In this document: one piece after another, positions 7,704 to 16,188 of the stretch | How positions within the stretch are numbered: the stretch's first letter is position 1 | Layout of the letters: every line of letters begins with the position of its first letter | Assembly: GCA_014860745.1 (NCBI GenBank) | Contig: JACZJC010000059.1 | Coordinates: 31,197-95,196, forward strand | DNA length: 64,000 bases | Direction: 5' to 3' | Source: Anaerolineales bacterium | GTDB taxonomy: Bacteria; Chloroflexota; Anaerolineae; Anaerolineales; Villigracilaceae | Position numbers and translations under genes: made by a program | The notes under the pieces: generated by a model | The model's input: the letters and a program-made list of their open reading frames with translations, nothing else | Databases searched by the model: none | Told to the model about the DNA's origin: nothing

Positions 7704-9344
7704 ATGCCAGCCGATATTCTTATAGTTACCCCTTCCGCCAGCCTCGGAGAAAATATCCGCCGTACGCTGGATGAAACCAGGCTCTACCGAAGCCATATTG
7801 TCAACAATAAGGCTTCTGCTGTTGTACGAGCAGATGAAATTGGCGTACCCATTGCTCTGCTGGACCACGCCCTCGGTGAAGATTGGGTGCTCGAAATCGG
7901 AATTGCCTTGCGCACAGTCCGCCCGGGTCTTAACCTGGTCATCCTTTGCGATGAAAATACCTCTCCACCTGAGTTTGATAGCCTGCGCCCATGGATCCTT
8001 GTCCACAAGCCTTTCAAGATGTCCGAATTTATGAACGCGATCAGCCAACCCCGACCCATTATGCCTGCCCCTCAACCGAGCGTCACCGCTCCGCTGCCCT
8101 GGCTTAGCGACCAAAACAAAGCCGCGCAGCATCTCACCCGCCTCACTTTGGAATCCTCCGCACAAGCCGCATTGATCACTCTCCAGAATGACCTGTGGGC
8201 ATACGCGGGCGGGCTCTCCCAAAACGCAGCCCGGGAAGTGGCACAAACGGTCACCCGCAATTGGGACGGACAAAAAGGCTCGGACCTGCTGCGGTTCATC
8301 CGCCTTGAAAGCACCAAGGCTGAGCACATGCTCTACGCCACACGTCTCACTGTCGATACTGTGCTCGCATTTGTCTTCGACGCGGAGACTCCCTTCAGCA
8401 CCATCCGCGCCCAGGCAAGCAAGCTCGTCAATGATTTCGAAAGCGACAGGCCTGAATCGCAAAAACCTGCAAAGCCCGCACCGAAAGAAATCAATGATTT
8501 TCCAGAGGACCTGGAAGAAAACGATGCGCTGGATATAGCCCCGATTTCAAACATCCTTTCGGATATCCCCGCGCCAAACCCCGACCCCGCCTCCGCCCGA
8601 AACCCTGGCCTGCCTCGCCAAAAAGAAAAATTCGACCCCAACCAGACTCGCGTCTCGGAACCGCTTTCGAATGCCTCTGTTTTCAACCGTGAGGCATCCC
8701 CCTCCGTCCAGTTGAACCATCTGATCATGACAGACCAGGCTCAAACCCAAAAAATGAGCGCCGAACCACAAACCGCATTCAACGAGGTGGAAGTCACAGC
8801 GCCGTCCCGTCTGCGCAGGCCTGAAACTCCCGTTGCCAAGCCTGCCCCCGGCGAGACGGAAGTGACCCGCGAAAGCACATCCACCGAGGCGGCTCGAAAA
8901 CTGGTGGTGGAACCCACCACAGCAGGGTTGTATCATCTCACTTATGCCTGCCTGCTCGTTCCGCGGTTTTCATCGCATTACCTCACTGGCGATCTTGCCG
9001 ACCATCTCGGTGACTGGCTGCCAAATATATGCATCGCATTTGGCTGGCGGTTGGAATACCTGGCTGTGCGCCCGGAGTATTTGCAATGGGTTGTGAATGT
9101 TCAACCGAATACCTCGCCCGGATATCTCATGCGCATCATGCGCCAGCAGACTTCAGAAAAGATTTTTAGCGATTTCAACCGCTTCAAGAAGGAAAACCCA
9201 TCCGGTGATTTTTGGGCCCCCGGGTATCTCATCATGGGCGGAACGCAGCCCCACCCGCCGCAATTGGTTAGGGATTACATTCGCCAGACCCGTCAGCGCC
9301 AGGGGCAGGAAGCGGCGCCGAATCCGCCTCGCAGTCGTCAATAA
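7704..9344 (+). CDS. Pseudo-receiver protein with a C-terminal, nuclease-dead IS200-like (Y1 transposase) domain
   Basis: A 546-residue soluble protein. Residues 1-115 have a receiver fold: a possible acceptor Asp in ALLDHALG and a KPF near the end, but the acidic pair after strand 1 is replaced by TPS, so normal Mg2+-dependent phosphorylation is doubtful. Residues 120-240 are helical, and about 250-405 form a Pro/Ala/Glu-rich linker. The last ~140 residues align along their length with IS200/REP-type Y1 transposases: YHLTYACLLVPRF, LTGDLADHLGDWL, then EYLQWV where the HUH motif (DHVHLL) should be, and a final VRDYIRQ that keeps the helix tyrosine. Both metal-binding histidines are gone. It is probably a domesticated nucleic-acid-binding or structural domain rather than an active transposase. 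ATG 7704 is preferred over an in-frame GTG at 7686 because of the promoter. Confidence 0.72.
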   Translation: MPADILIVTPSASLGENIRRTLDETRLYRSHIVNNKASAVVRADEIGVPIALLDHALGEDWVLEIGIALRTVRPGLNLVILCDENTSPPEFDSLRPWILVHKPFKMSEFMNAISQPRPIMPAPQPSVTAPLPWLSDQNKAAQHLTRLTLESSAQAALITLQNDLWAYAGGLSQNAAREVAQTVTRNWDGQKGSDLLRFIRLESTKAEHMLYATRLTVDTVLAFVFDAETPFSTIRAQASKLVNDFESDRPESQKPAKPAPKEINDFPEDLEENDALDIAPISNILSDIPAPNPDPASARNPGLPRQKEKFDPNQTRVSEPLSNASVFNREASPSVQLNHLIMTDQAQTQKMSAEPQTAFNEVEVTAPSRLRRPETPVAKPAPGETEVTRESTSTEAARKLVVEPTTAGLYHLTYACLLVPRFSSHYLTGDLADHLGDWLPNICIAFGWRLEYLAVRPEYLQWVVNVQPNTSPGYLMRIMRQQTSEKIFSDFNRFKKENPSGDFWAPGYLIMGGTQPHPPQLVRDYIRQTRQRQGQEAAPNPPRSRQ

Positions 9345-9348
9345 AATC

Positions 9349-9383
9349 AAGCGCAGAGTATAATCACTCTGCGCTTTTTGTTT
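9349..9383 (+). terminator. Rho-independent terminator
   Basis: An 11-base-pair stem (9349-9359 with 9366-9376, AAGCGCAGAGT), a six-base loop and a T-run. It separates the pseudo-receiver gene from polA. Confidence 0.85.
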
Positions 9384-9415
9384 AATAACTTCAAATCCAA
9401 ACCAAAGATTAAACC

Positions 9416-12217
9416 ATGCCGCCTACCTTTTATCTTATTGATGGCCACGCCCTTGCCTACCGCATGTATTTCGCATTGACCGCAGGCGGGGGCGGGAGTG
9501 CACGCTGGCAAACCTCCAAAGGGGAACCCACAGCCGGGATATACGGCTTCGCGCGTGAACTCGTCCGCGTGCTGGAACAGGAAAAGCCGGAATATCTCGC
9601 TGTCGCATTCGACGTGGGCAAGACCTTTCGCGATGACATCTTCCCCGATTACAAAGGCACGCGTGAAAAAATGCCCGACGACCTGCGTCCGCAGATCGAA
9701 CGAATCCGCGAGATGGTGGATGCCTTCAACATTCCGCGCCTTGAAATGGAAGGCTACGAAGCGGACGATGTTCTGGGCAGCATCGCCAAAATAGCGGCGG
9801 AACAAGGCCTGGGCGTAAAAATCATAACCGGTGACAGAGACCTGCTTCAGTTAGTCAATGAGCGCACGGCAGTCTATCTCGCAGGCGACGACCAGACGTA
9901 CCTCTCCGATGCGGATGTTATAAAAAAACTGGGTGTGCGTGCGAATCAAGTTGTGGATTACAAAGCCATCGTCGGCGATACCTCCGACAACATTCCGGGG
10001 ATAAAGGGTGTGGGCGAAAAGACCGCGATTTCCCTTCTGGAAAAATTCGGCACCCTCGATGCCATTTACGCCAATCTCGATCAAGTAGAGAATCGCTGGA
10101 AGGGAAAATTCGAGGCAGGCAGGGATGCGGCCTACATGAGCCGCGACCTCGCGCGGATTGAAATCAATCTCAAAATTAATCTTGACCTTGAACACGCCGC
10201 TGTCAGACCTTTTGACCCAGCCAAACTCGAAACCTTTTTTAAAGAAATGGAATTTAAAACCCTCCTGACGAAGATTCCCGCCATCAGCGGAAATGCGCCT
10301 GCCACTGAAATCCCCGCCAGAGCGAAGAAGGGCAAGGCGGGCGAACAGATTTCCATGTTCCAGAATCAACCGCAGGTTGTTACTTTTTCCAAACCGTCGA
10401 ACATCGAAGTTGTCATCGTTGATTCTGACGATAAACTCGATGTGCTGAAAAAGGAACTAGCAAAGGCAAAGGTCATTTCTTTCGACACAGAAACCACCTC
10501 CACCGAAGAAATGAGGGCGGAGATCGTCGGTATCTCGCTGGCAGTCGAAGAAGGTCAGGGCTATTACATCCCCGTCGGCCATGTTGCCGGTAACAACCTG
10601 CCCATCGAAAAAGTGATCCATGCGCTGACCCCCTCCATGACGGATGCGAAGATCGGCAAGGTGGCGCACAACGCCAAATACGATTACATCGTTCTCGCGC
10701 GGAATGGATTGGTCGTTGCGCCATTGACCTTCGACACGATGCTGGCCGAATTCATCGTTGACCCGTCTTCACGAAACTTCGGGTTGAAGAATCTCGCATC
10801 CGCCCGCCTCGGTGAAGAGATGACCCACATCGAAGAACTCATTGGCAAAGGCAAGAAACAGATCAGCATGGCGGATGTTGCAATTGAGTCCGTGGCCGCC
10901 TATGCCGCCGCCGATGCCGAAAATACGTTGCGCCTTATGCCCATCATGCAAACCGAATTGAAGCGGGTGAACGGCGAGAAACTGCTCGATGAGATTGACA
11001 TGCCGCTCACCGCCGTGCTGGCGGATATGGAAATGACCGGCGCGCTGATCGATATAAAATTTTTTGCGGAAATGTCGAAAGAACTGGAAAAACGTCTGGC
11101 CGAAATCGAAAAGGAAATTTACGGCCATGCAGGCAAGACCTTCAATATCAACTCACCACAACAGCTCTCGGATGTGCTTTTCAATCATTTGCGCCTCGAA
11201 CCACCCGACAAAGGCCGCAAAACAGCGACGGGCTTTTATTCCACCTCGGCAGATGTGCTCGAAGCCCTACGCGATAAACACCCGATCCTAGTATGGATCC
11301 TCGAACAGCGTGAATTATCCAAACTCAAATCCACGTATGTGGATGCACTTCCAGCCCAGGTGGACGAGAACACAGGCCGCGTGCATACCTCCTACAGCCA
11401 GATCGGCGCAGTGACGGGACGACTCTCCTCCAATAACCCGAACTTGCAGAACATTCCTATCCGCACGGATACGGGGCGCCGCGTCCGAAACGGCTTCATC
11501 GCCGATAAAGGTAACGTTTTACTTTCTGTGGATTATTCACAGATCGAATTACGCATTGTCGCTCACATGGCGCAGGATGAAGCCATGATCCAGGCCTTCC
11601 GCGCGGGTGAGGATATCCACGCCACCACGGCCGCCGCCATCTACGATATTGAGTTGGATAAGGTCACAAAAGATATGCGCCGCCATGCCAAGGCCATCAA
11701 CTTTGGTTTGATCTACGGCATGTCGGCATTCGGCCTCACCCGCTCCACCGAGTTGACCCTGGCCGAAGCGGAGGATTTCGTAAAAGCCTATTTCAGAAAA
11801 TTCCCCGGCGTGAAAAAATATCTCGATGGAATGCGAAGGCAAGCCGCTGAGATCGGTTATGTGGAAACTCTGCTTGGGCGCAAACGCTATTTTCCAGCTT
11901 TGCAGGGCAAGGTCAACGTGCAGATGAAGAACCGCGAAGAACGCGAAGCCATCAATGCGCCAATTCAAGGCACGGCTGCCGATATCATGAAGATCGCCAT
12001 GCTGAAGATTCCGTCCACGTTAAAGCAGGCAGCCTTGCAAGGCAAAATGCTTTTGCAGGTGCACGATGAACTTGTGATCGAATGCCCGAAGAGCGAAATG
12101 CATAAGACGGCTCAGGTCGTTCAGGAAACGATGGCAAATGCCTACCCGATGAGCATTCCCCTCGAAACAGAAGCAAGAGCGGGCGCGAATTGGGGCGAGA
12201 TGTCTGTTATCAAATAA
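9416..12217 (+). CDS. polA: DNA polymerase I
   Basis: A 933-residue, full-length family A polymerase with all three domains. Residues 1-295 are the 5'-3' nuclease (FYLIDGHALAYR, EADDVLGSIA, TGDRDLLQLV). The proofreading 3'-5' exonuclease domain keeps its acidic residues: FDTETTS with Asp357 and Glu359, AHNAKYDYI and YAAADAENT. The polymerase domain has motif A VDYSQIELRI (about 704), motif B RRHAKAINFGLIYG and motif C VHDELV (about 882). It fills gaps and removes RNA primers and damaged DNA. Many bacterial Pol I enzymes have a dead proofreading site; this one looks active. The ATG has no Shine-Dalgarno site. Confidence 0.97.
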   Translation: MPPTFYLIDGHALAYRMYFALTAGGGGSARWQTSKGEPTAGIYGFARELVRVLEQEKPEYLAVAFDVGKTFRDDIFPDYKGTREKMPDDLRPQIERIREMVDAFNIPRLEMEGYEADDVLGSIAKIAAEQGLGVKIITGDRDLLQLVNERTAVYLAGDDQTYLSDADVIKKLGVRANQVVDYKAIVGDTSDNIPGIKGVGEKTAISLLEKFGTLDAIYANLDQVENRWKGKFEAGRDAAYMSRDLARIEINLKINLDLEHAAVRPFDPAKLETFFKEMEFKTLLTKIPAISGNAPATEIPARAKKGKAGEQISMFQNQPQVVTFSKPSNIEVVIVDSDDKLDVLKKELAKAKVISFDTETTSTEEMRAEIVGISLAVEEGQGYYIPVGHVAGNNLPIEKVIHALTPSMTDAKIGKVAHNAKYDYIVLARNGLVVAPLTFDTMLAEFIVDPSSRNFGLKNLASARLGEEMTHIEELIGKGKKQISMADVAIESVAAYAAADAENTLRLMPIMQTELKRVNGEKLLDEIDMPLTAVLADMEMTGALIDIKFFAEMSKELEKRLAEIEKEIYGHAGKTFNINSPQQLSDVLFNHLRLEPPDKGRKTATGFYSTSADVLEALRDKHPILVWILEQRELSKLKSTYVDALPAQVDENTGRVHTSYSQIGAVTGRLSSNNPNLQNIPIRTDTGRRVRNGFIADKGNVLLSVDYSQIELRIVAHMAQDEAMIQAFRAGEDIHATTAAAIYDIELDKVTKDMRRHAKAINFGLIYGMSAFGLTRSTELTLAEAEDFVKAYFRKFPGVKKYLDGMRRQAAEIGYVETLLGRKRYFPALQGKVNVQMKNREEREAINAPIQGTAADIMKIAMLKIPSTLKQAALQGKMLLQVHDELVIECPKSEMHKTAQVVQETMANAYPMSIPLETEARAGANWGEMSVIK

Positions 12218-12232
12218 TCAGATTTGTTTGTA

Positions 12233-12316
12233 CACGGATTAGACGGAATTCACGGATACTTGAAAAACCACAAAAAAAATTCCGCGCGCTTCCGTGTCCG
12301 TCTGTGTAATCCGTGC
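12233..12316. repeat. Imperfect palindromic intergenic repeat (CACGGATT type)
   Basis: CACGGATTAGACGGA at 12233-12247 faces a near-complementary arm ending in GTAATCCGTG (about 12298-12315), with an inner pair CACGGA (12251-12256) and TCCGTG (12291-12296). This dispersed-repeat type recurs in weaker form near 40.6 kb. It fills most of the space between polA and the TPR gene. Confidence 0.6.
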
Positions 12317-12349
12317 CCAAAAGCCTTTTGGGTAATGCTTAGACAAGGT

Positions 12350-12355
12350 TATAAT
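12350..12355 (+). promoter_or_regulatory. Probable -10 box of the TPR gene
   Basis: TATAAT, 49 bases before the ATG at 12405, between the repeat element and the gene. No convincing -35 hexamer is seen at the usual distance. Confidence 0.4.
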
Positions 12356-12404
12356 TCCGTATCCATAAATCAATCCCCGCACACGCGAAAGTAGAAAATC
12401 AACC

Positions 12405-14714
12405 ATGCCCGGACGAGATGACATCTTCCAAAAAGCATTGAACGAAGGCCACTCGGCCGCCTGGGACCAGGAATGGGACAAGGCCGTCAGCGCCTATCGC
12501 CGCGCCCTGCAGGAAATTCCCGATAACCCCAAGGCGCTCAGCAGCCTTGCGCTTGCTTTGTATCAGTCCGGCGCCATCGAAGAGGCGTTGCAGATCTACA
12601 TGAACGTGGCCAAGCTCTCGCCCGACGATCCCATCCCCATGGAAAAAGTGGCGCAGCTTTCCGAAAGGCTTGGTAATCTAAAAAACGCGATGGATGCCGC
12701 CATCCGCGCCGGAGATCTTTTTCTGCAGCAGCGAGATGCCGACAAAGCGCTCGAAAACTGGGTGCGGGTTACAAATCTAAACCCGGAACATGCCATTGCG
12801 CGTTCACGACTCGCACAAGTGCATGAAAAGCTTGGGCACACGCAACAGGCTGTAACGGAATATCTCGCGCTGGCCAGCATCATTCAACGCGCAGGCAACG
12901 CCGAAAAATCAAAAGAGATGGTGGACAAAGCCCAATCCATTTCGCCGAACAGTTCCGAAGTAAAACAAGCACAGACTTTGCTTAAAACAGGACAGCTACT
13001 CCCCAAACCGATACGCGGCAAAGGCGGCACAGGACCCATCCGCATGTCACAAGTCCGGCAGCTGCAGGAACCGCAAAAGGCCGCCTCCGGGCTGGACCCG
13101 ATCACGGATGCCCGCCAAAAGGCATTGACCCAGCTGGCAGAGCTGCTCTTCGAATTCTCCGACGAAAGCCCCACCGCCCAGGAACGCCGCGGACTTTCTG
13201 CCATTATGAAAGGCACGGGTGGTCTCTCTCTTCAGCAGGCCGAACAGACCAAGGTTGTGCTCCATCTTGGACAAGCCATCGATGCGCAAAGCAAAGGCAG
13301 AGAATCGCAAGCCGCAGAGGAGATGGAAGCCGCGCTCGAAGCGAACTTCAAACATCCCGCCCTATATTTCAACCTTGGTCTTTTGCGTTACAAAGGGGAG
13401 CGGTACGAAAGCGCGCAACGTTTCTTACAGAATGCCATCAAACATCATGATTACGCCCTTGCCACCCGCCTTCTGCTCGCGCAAATCCTCGCCAAAAAAT
13501 CCGACTTTCACGGCGCCGCGTTGGAATACCTGGAGGCCTTGAAACTCGCCGATTCCATGACCGTCCCTTCCGACAAGGCCGATGAAATCCGCCAGCAATA
13601 TGAGCCATTCATCGAAGCGCAAAAGAATCAAAAAGATGAAAGCGGCCTGCAAAAAATCTGCGAGAACATCAACAGCCTGCTCACCCGCGCGGACTGGCGC
13701 GAACAGCTGCATAAAACCCGCGAGCAAATGCCCAAACAGGAAGGTGAGATGCTTGCCCCGTTGGCAGATGTAATTTTGCAGGCGCAATCCAGTTCTGTGC
13801 TCGAATCGATGAACCGCATCAATCAATTGGCACGCATGGGAAGCCTGCGCTCCGCCATGGATGAAGCCTACGACGCGGTCATCCACGCCCCCACGTATCT
13901 ACCGCTGCATACCCTCATGGGAGACCTGCTGGTTCAGGAAGGCCGGCCTGCAGATGCCATTATGAAGTACGGCGTCGTGGCCCAGGCCTACAGCGCGCGG
14001 GGGGAAGTTCTGCAAGCCACAAAATTGCTGCGCCGCATCATCCAACTCTCGCCCATGGACCTCAACTCGCGCAACCGCCTCATCGACCAGCTCGTGGCAC
14101 GCGGACAGATCGACGATGCCATTCACGAATACCTTGAACTTGCCGCCATCCACTACCGACTCGCCGAGTTGGATATGGCGCGCAAGACCTTCACCATTGC
14201 ACTGCGTCTCGTCCAACAGGGCAACGCCAGCCGCGATTGGAACACCCACATCCTCCAGCGGATGGCCGATATCGACCTCCAGCGGTTGGATTGGAAACAA
14301 GCCCTGCGCGTCTACGAACAGATCCGCACCCTCGCCCCCGATGACGATGCCGCCCGCAAACAGATCATCGAACTCAACCTGCGCATGGCCCAGCCCGACA
14401 AAGCCCTAAGCGAATTGGAAAATTACATCAACCACCTTGAAAGCCAGAACAAAAACGACCTTGCCATCAGCTTCCTTGAAGACCTGGTGAAAGACCACGA
14501 AGACCAGCCCTTGCTCAAACGCACCCTTGCGGCTCAACTTCATCACAGCGGGCGCACTGCCGAAGCCGTAGGCCTGCTGGACGCCCTCGGCGAAGACCTG
14601 GTGAGAAAAGGAGACAAACCAGGCGCAACCGAAGTCATCAACCAGATCGTTCTGATGAACCCGCCCAATGCGGATGAATACCGGCAGTTCCTGAATCAAT
14701 TAAGAAGCGAATAA
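12405..14714 (+). CDS. Large tetratricopeptide-repeat protein
   Basis: A 769-residue soluble protein made mostly of TPR helices. The N-terminal repeats (about 10-200) are clear: WDKAVSAYRRALQEIPDNPKALSSLALAL and the next units with the spacing W-L-G-Y-A-F-A-P. A less regular region (about 200-290) contains RGKGGTGPIRMSQVRQL, and repeats then resume to the C-terminus (YFNLGLLRYKGERYESAQRFLQNAI, LHTLMGDLLVQEGRPADAIMKYG). There is no signal peptide or membrane helix. TPR arrays are protein-protein scaffolds; the partner is unknown. It forms a single-gene unit between a -10 box and a terminator. Confidence 0.85.
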   Translation: MPGRDDIFQKALNEGHSAAWDQEWDKAVSAYRRALQEIPDNPKALSSLALALYQSGAIEEALQIYMNVAKLSPDDPIPMEKVAQLSERLGNLKNAMDAAIRAGDLFLQQRDADKALENWVRVTNLNPEHAIARSRLAQVHEKLGHTQQAVTEYLALASIIQRAGNAEKSKEMVDKAQSISPNSSEVKQAQTLLKTGQLLPKPIRGKGGTGPIRMSQVRQLQEPQKAASGLDPITDARQKALTQLAELLFEFSDESPTAQERRGLSAIMKGTGGLSLQQAEQTKVVLHLGQAIDAQSKGRESQAAEEMEAALEANFKHPALYFNLGLLRYKGERYESAQRFLQNAIKHHDYALATRLLLAQILAKKSDFHGAALEYLEALKLADSMTVPSDKADEIRQQYEPFIEAQKNQKDESGLQKICENINSLLTRADWREQLHKTREQMPKQEGEMLAPLADVILQAQSSSVLESMNRINQLARMGSLRSAMDEAYDAVIHAPTYLPLHTLMGDLLVQEGRPADAIMKYGVVAQAYSARGEVLQATKLLRRIIQLSPMDLNSRNRLIDQLVARGQIDDAIHEYLELAAIHYRLAELDMARKTFTIALRLVQQGNASRDWNTHILQRMADIDLQRLDWKQALRVYEQIRTLAPDDDAARKQIIELNLRMAQPDKALSELENYINHLESQNKNDLAISFLEDLVKDHEDQPLLKRTLAAQLHHSGRTAEAVGLLDALGEDLVRKGDKPGATEVINQIVLMNPPNADEYRQFLNQLRSE

Positions 14715-14727
14715 AATCATGAGAACG

Positions 14728-14764
14728 AAAAATATCCATCGCAACCATGCGGTGGATATTTTTT
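14728..14764 (+). terminator. Rho-independent terminator after the TPR gene
   Basis: Stem AAATATCCATCGC and GCGGTGGATATTT with a six-base loop (one G-U type pair), followed by a T-run. Confidence 0.85.
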
Positions 14765-14914
14765 GCCGCCTCCTTCCCGACCTGGAGCCTGCTCCCGGTA
14801 TTCGAGGCGCTATCAATCCGCTGACAAATTTTCCGCAACGGGGATTCCCAATCATGACAATCATTCACTCCAACCTGTGACAAATGTTTTCATGGCGATT
14901 AAAGTCCCTCATGC

Positions 14915-14920
14915 TATAAT
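14915..14920 (+). promoter_or_regulatory. -10 box of the heme A synthase gene
   Basis: TATAAT, 29 bases before the ATG at 14950; a Shine-Dalgarno-like GGAG lies at 14938-14941. The -35 hexamer is weak. Confidence 0.5.
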
Positions 14921-14949
14921 CCCAGCGATTTCATCACTGGAGATAGAAA

Positions 14950-15978
14950 ATGCCAAAAACCCAGAACAACGCTGTAATGAAATGGCTGTATATTTTCGCC
15001 TTCGTTGTAGCCTTTCTCGTCTTCTTTGGGGGGTTTGTCCGTCTCACCCGCTCCGGGTTGTCCATCGTCGAGTGGAATCCCATCAGCGGAGTGATCCCAC
15101 CCATCGGCCAGCAGGCCTGGGAGTTGGAATTCGCAAAATATCAACTCACCCCTGAATACCTCAAGATCAACACCGGCATGACGCTTGGTGAATATCAATT
15201 CATCTTTTACATGGAATGGATTCACCGCATCGTCGCCAGGCTGGCAGGCTTGTACTATGCCATTCCCGTTTTTTATTTCCTTTTCAAGAAAACCATCCCC
15301 TTCAGGGAATTTGGCGTCTATTTTGTGATGGGTATGCTCTTCATTGGACAGGCGTTCATGGGCTGGTATATGGTTGCCAGCGGACTTGTAGACCGACCTG
15401 CAGTAAGCCATTTCCGCCTGACCGTTCATCTGCTGTTTGCCCTGACTCTCTTCAGCCTGGCTCTTTGGACAGCCTTCGGCCACAAATACGGTTTCCACGA
15501 TTCATCGAAAAAAGTGAAATGGTCGCTGCCGTCGAAACTCGCACTCTGGTCAACCCTCGTGCTGGTCATCCAAATCTCCTACGGCGGAATGACGGCGGGA
15601 CTCAAAGCAGGTCACGTCTCAGATACCTGGCCCCTTATGCTGGGAAAATGGCTTCCGGCCAACTTGTTCTCGTCGTGGATCAATCTCTTTGAATCCCCGC
15701 AAACGATCGTCTTCATCCACCGCTGGTTTGCATGGCTTGGACTCATCCTCGTGCCGGTTGTGTTCTACGTCGTTAAAAAACAAAACTACCCTGCCGATAT
15801 CCAGAACGGATTGAAATGGTTATTCGGCGTAGTTGCCCTGCAAGTCACCCTTGGCGTGTGGACCATTCTCTCCTACGTGAATATCGTCATCGCGCTCACC
15901 CACCAGGCAAATGCGATCTTCCTGCTTGGGCTCGCCCTGTATTTTATCCACCGCTTCCGCGCATTGGATGGAAAATAA
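14950..15978 (+). CDS. ctaA: Heme A synthase, COX15 type
   Basis: A 342-residue protein with eight predicted membrane helices. It shows the two-fold arrangement of heme A synthases: FGGFVRLTRSGLSIVEW, then EWIHRIVARLAG (first histidine), GWYMVASGL-VDRPAVSHFRLTVHL (second), and in the second half FIHRWFAWLG and THQANA (third and fourth). These four histidines hold the heme O substrate and heme b. The length, the region after helix 1 and the GWYMVASGL segment resemble the COX15 forms of mitochondria, Alphaproteobacteria and Bacteroidota rather than the shorter Bacillus CtaA. It oxidises the C8 methyl of heme O to the formyl of heme A for an aa3-type oxidase, implying aerobic respiration. No ctaB or oxidase gene lies nearby. 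Confidence 0.92.
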   Translation: MPKTQNNAVMKWLYIFAFVVAFLVFFGGFVRLTRSGLSIVEWNPISGVIPPIGQQAWELEFAKYQLTPEYLKINTGMTLGEYQFIFYMEWIHRIVARLAGLYYAIPVFYFLFKKTIPFREFGVYFVMGMLFIGQAFMGWYMVASGLVDRPAVSHFRLTVHLLFALTLFSLALWTAFGHKYGFHDSSKKVKWSLPSKLALWSTLVLVIQISYGGMTAGLKAGHVSDTWPLMLGKWLPANLFSSWINLFESPQTIVFIHRWFAWLGLILVPVVFYVVKKQNYPADIQNGLKWLFGVVALQVTLGVWTILSYVNIVIALTHQANAIFLLGLALYFIHRFRALDGK

Positions 15979-15999
15979 ACACAATCGTCCTGTTTTATC

Positions 16000-16188
16000 T
16001 TATCGCATCCATCTGGTCAGCGCAAAACCAACCATGCCAAGCGCCAACCCAAGAGAGGAAAGTCCCCAGGAAAAAAAATTCAAGAAGAAGGTGGATTCGA
16101 GAACTTTGATCACCATTAAAAAGGGGAGGATGACTCCCATCAGCATCATGAGCAGGCCGAGGGTTAGGAGGAGATGCGGAGATTTCAT
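16000..16188 (-). CDS. Small two-helix membrane protein
   Basis: 62 residues, with two hydrophobic helices (about 7-27 and 33-56) joined by a short turn. Its ATG overlaps the stop of the upstream ATPase gene in an ATGA arrangement, so it is the last gene of the transporter operon. No family is recognised. It may be a small accessory protein of the transporter or an unrelated membrane peptide. Confidence 0.55.
   Translation of the reverse strand: MKSPHLLLTLGLLMMLMGVILPFLMVIKVLESTFFLNFFSWGLSSLGLALGMVGFALTRWMR

Noticed and set aside
7443..8462. Long open frame on the minus strand (339 codons) opposite the pseudo-receiver gene
   Set aside because: It lies across two well-supported plus-strand genes, has no family-like sequence or start signal, and its residue composition is that of a reverse-frame shadow in GC-rich DNA.
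7704..9344. Active IS200/IS605 element
   Set aside because: Both HUH histidines are missing, no subterminal hairpins or IS ends flank the gene, and the protein is fused to a receiver-like domain.
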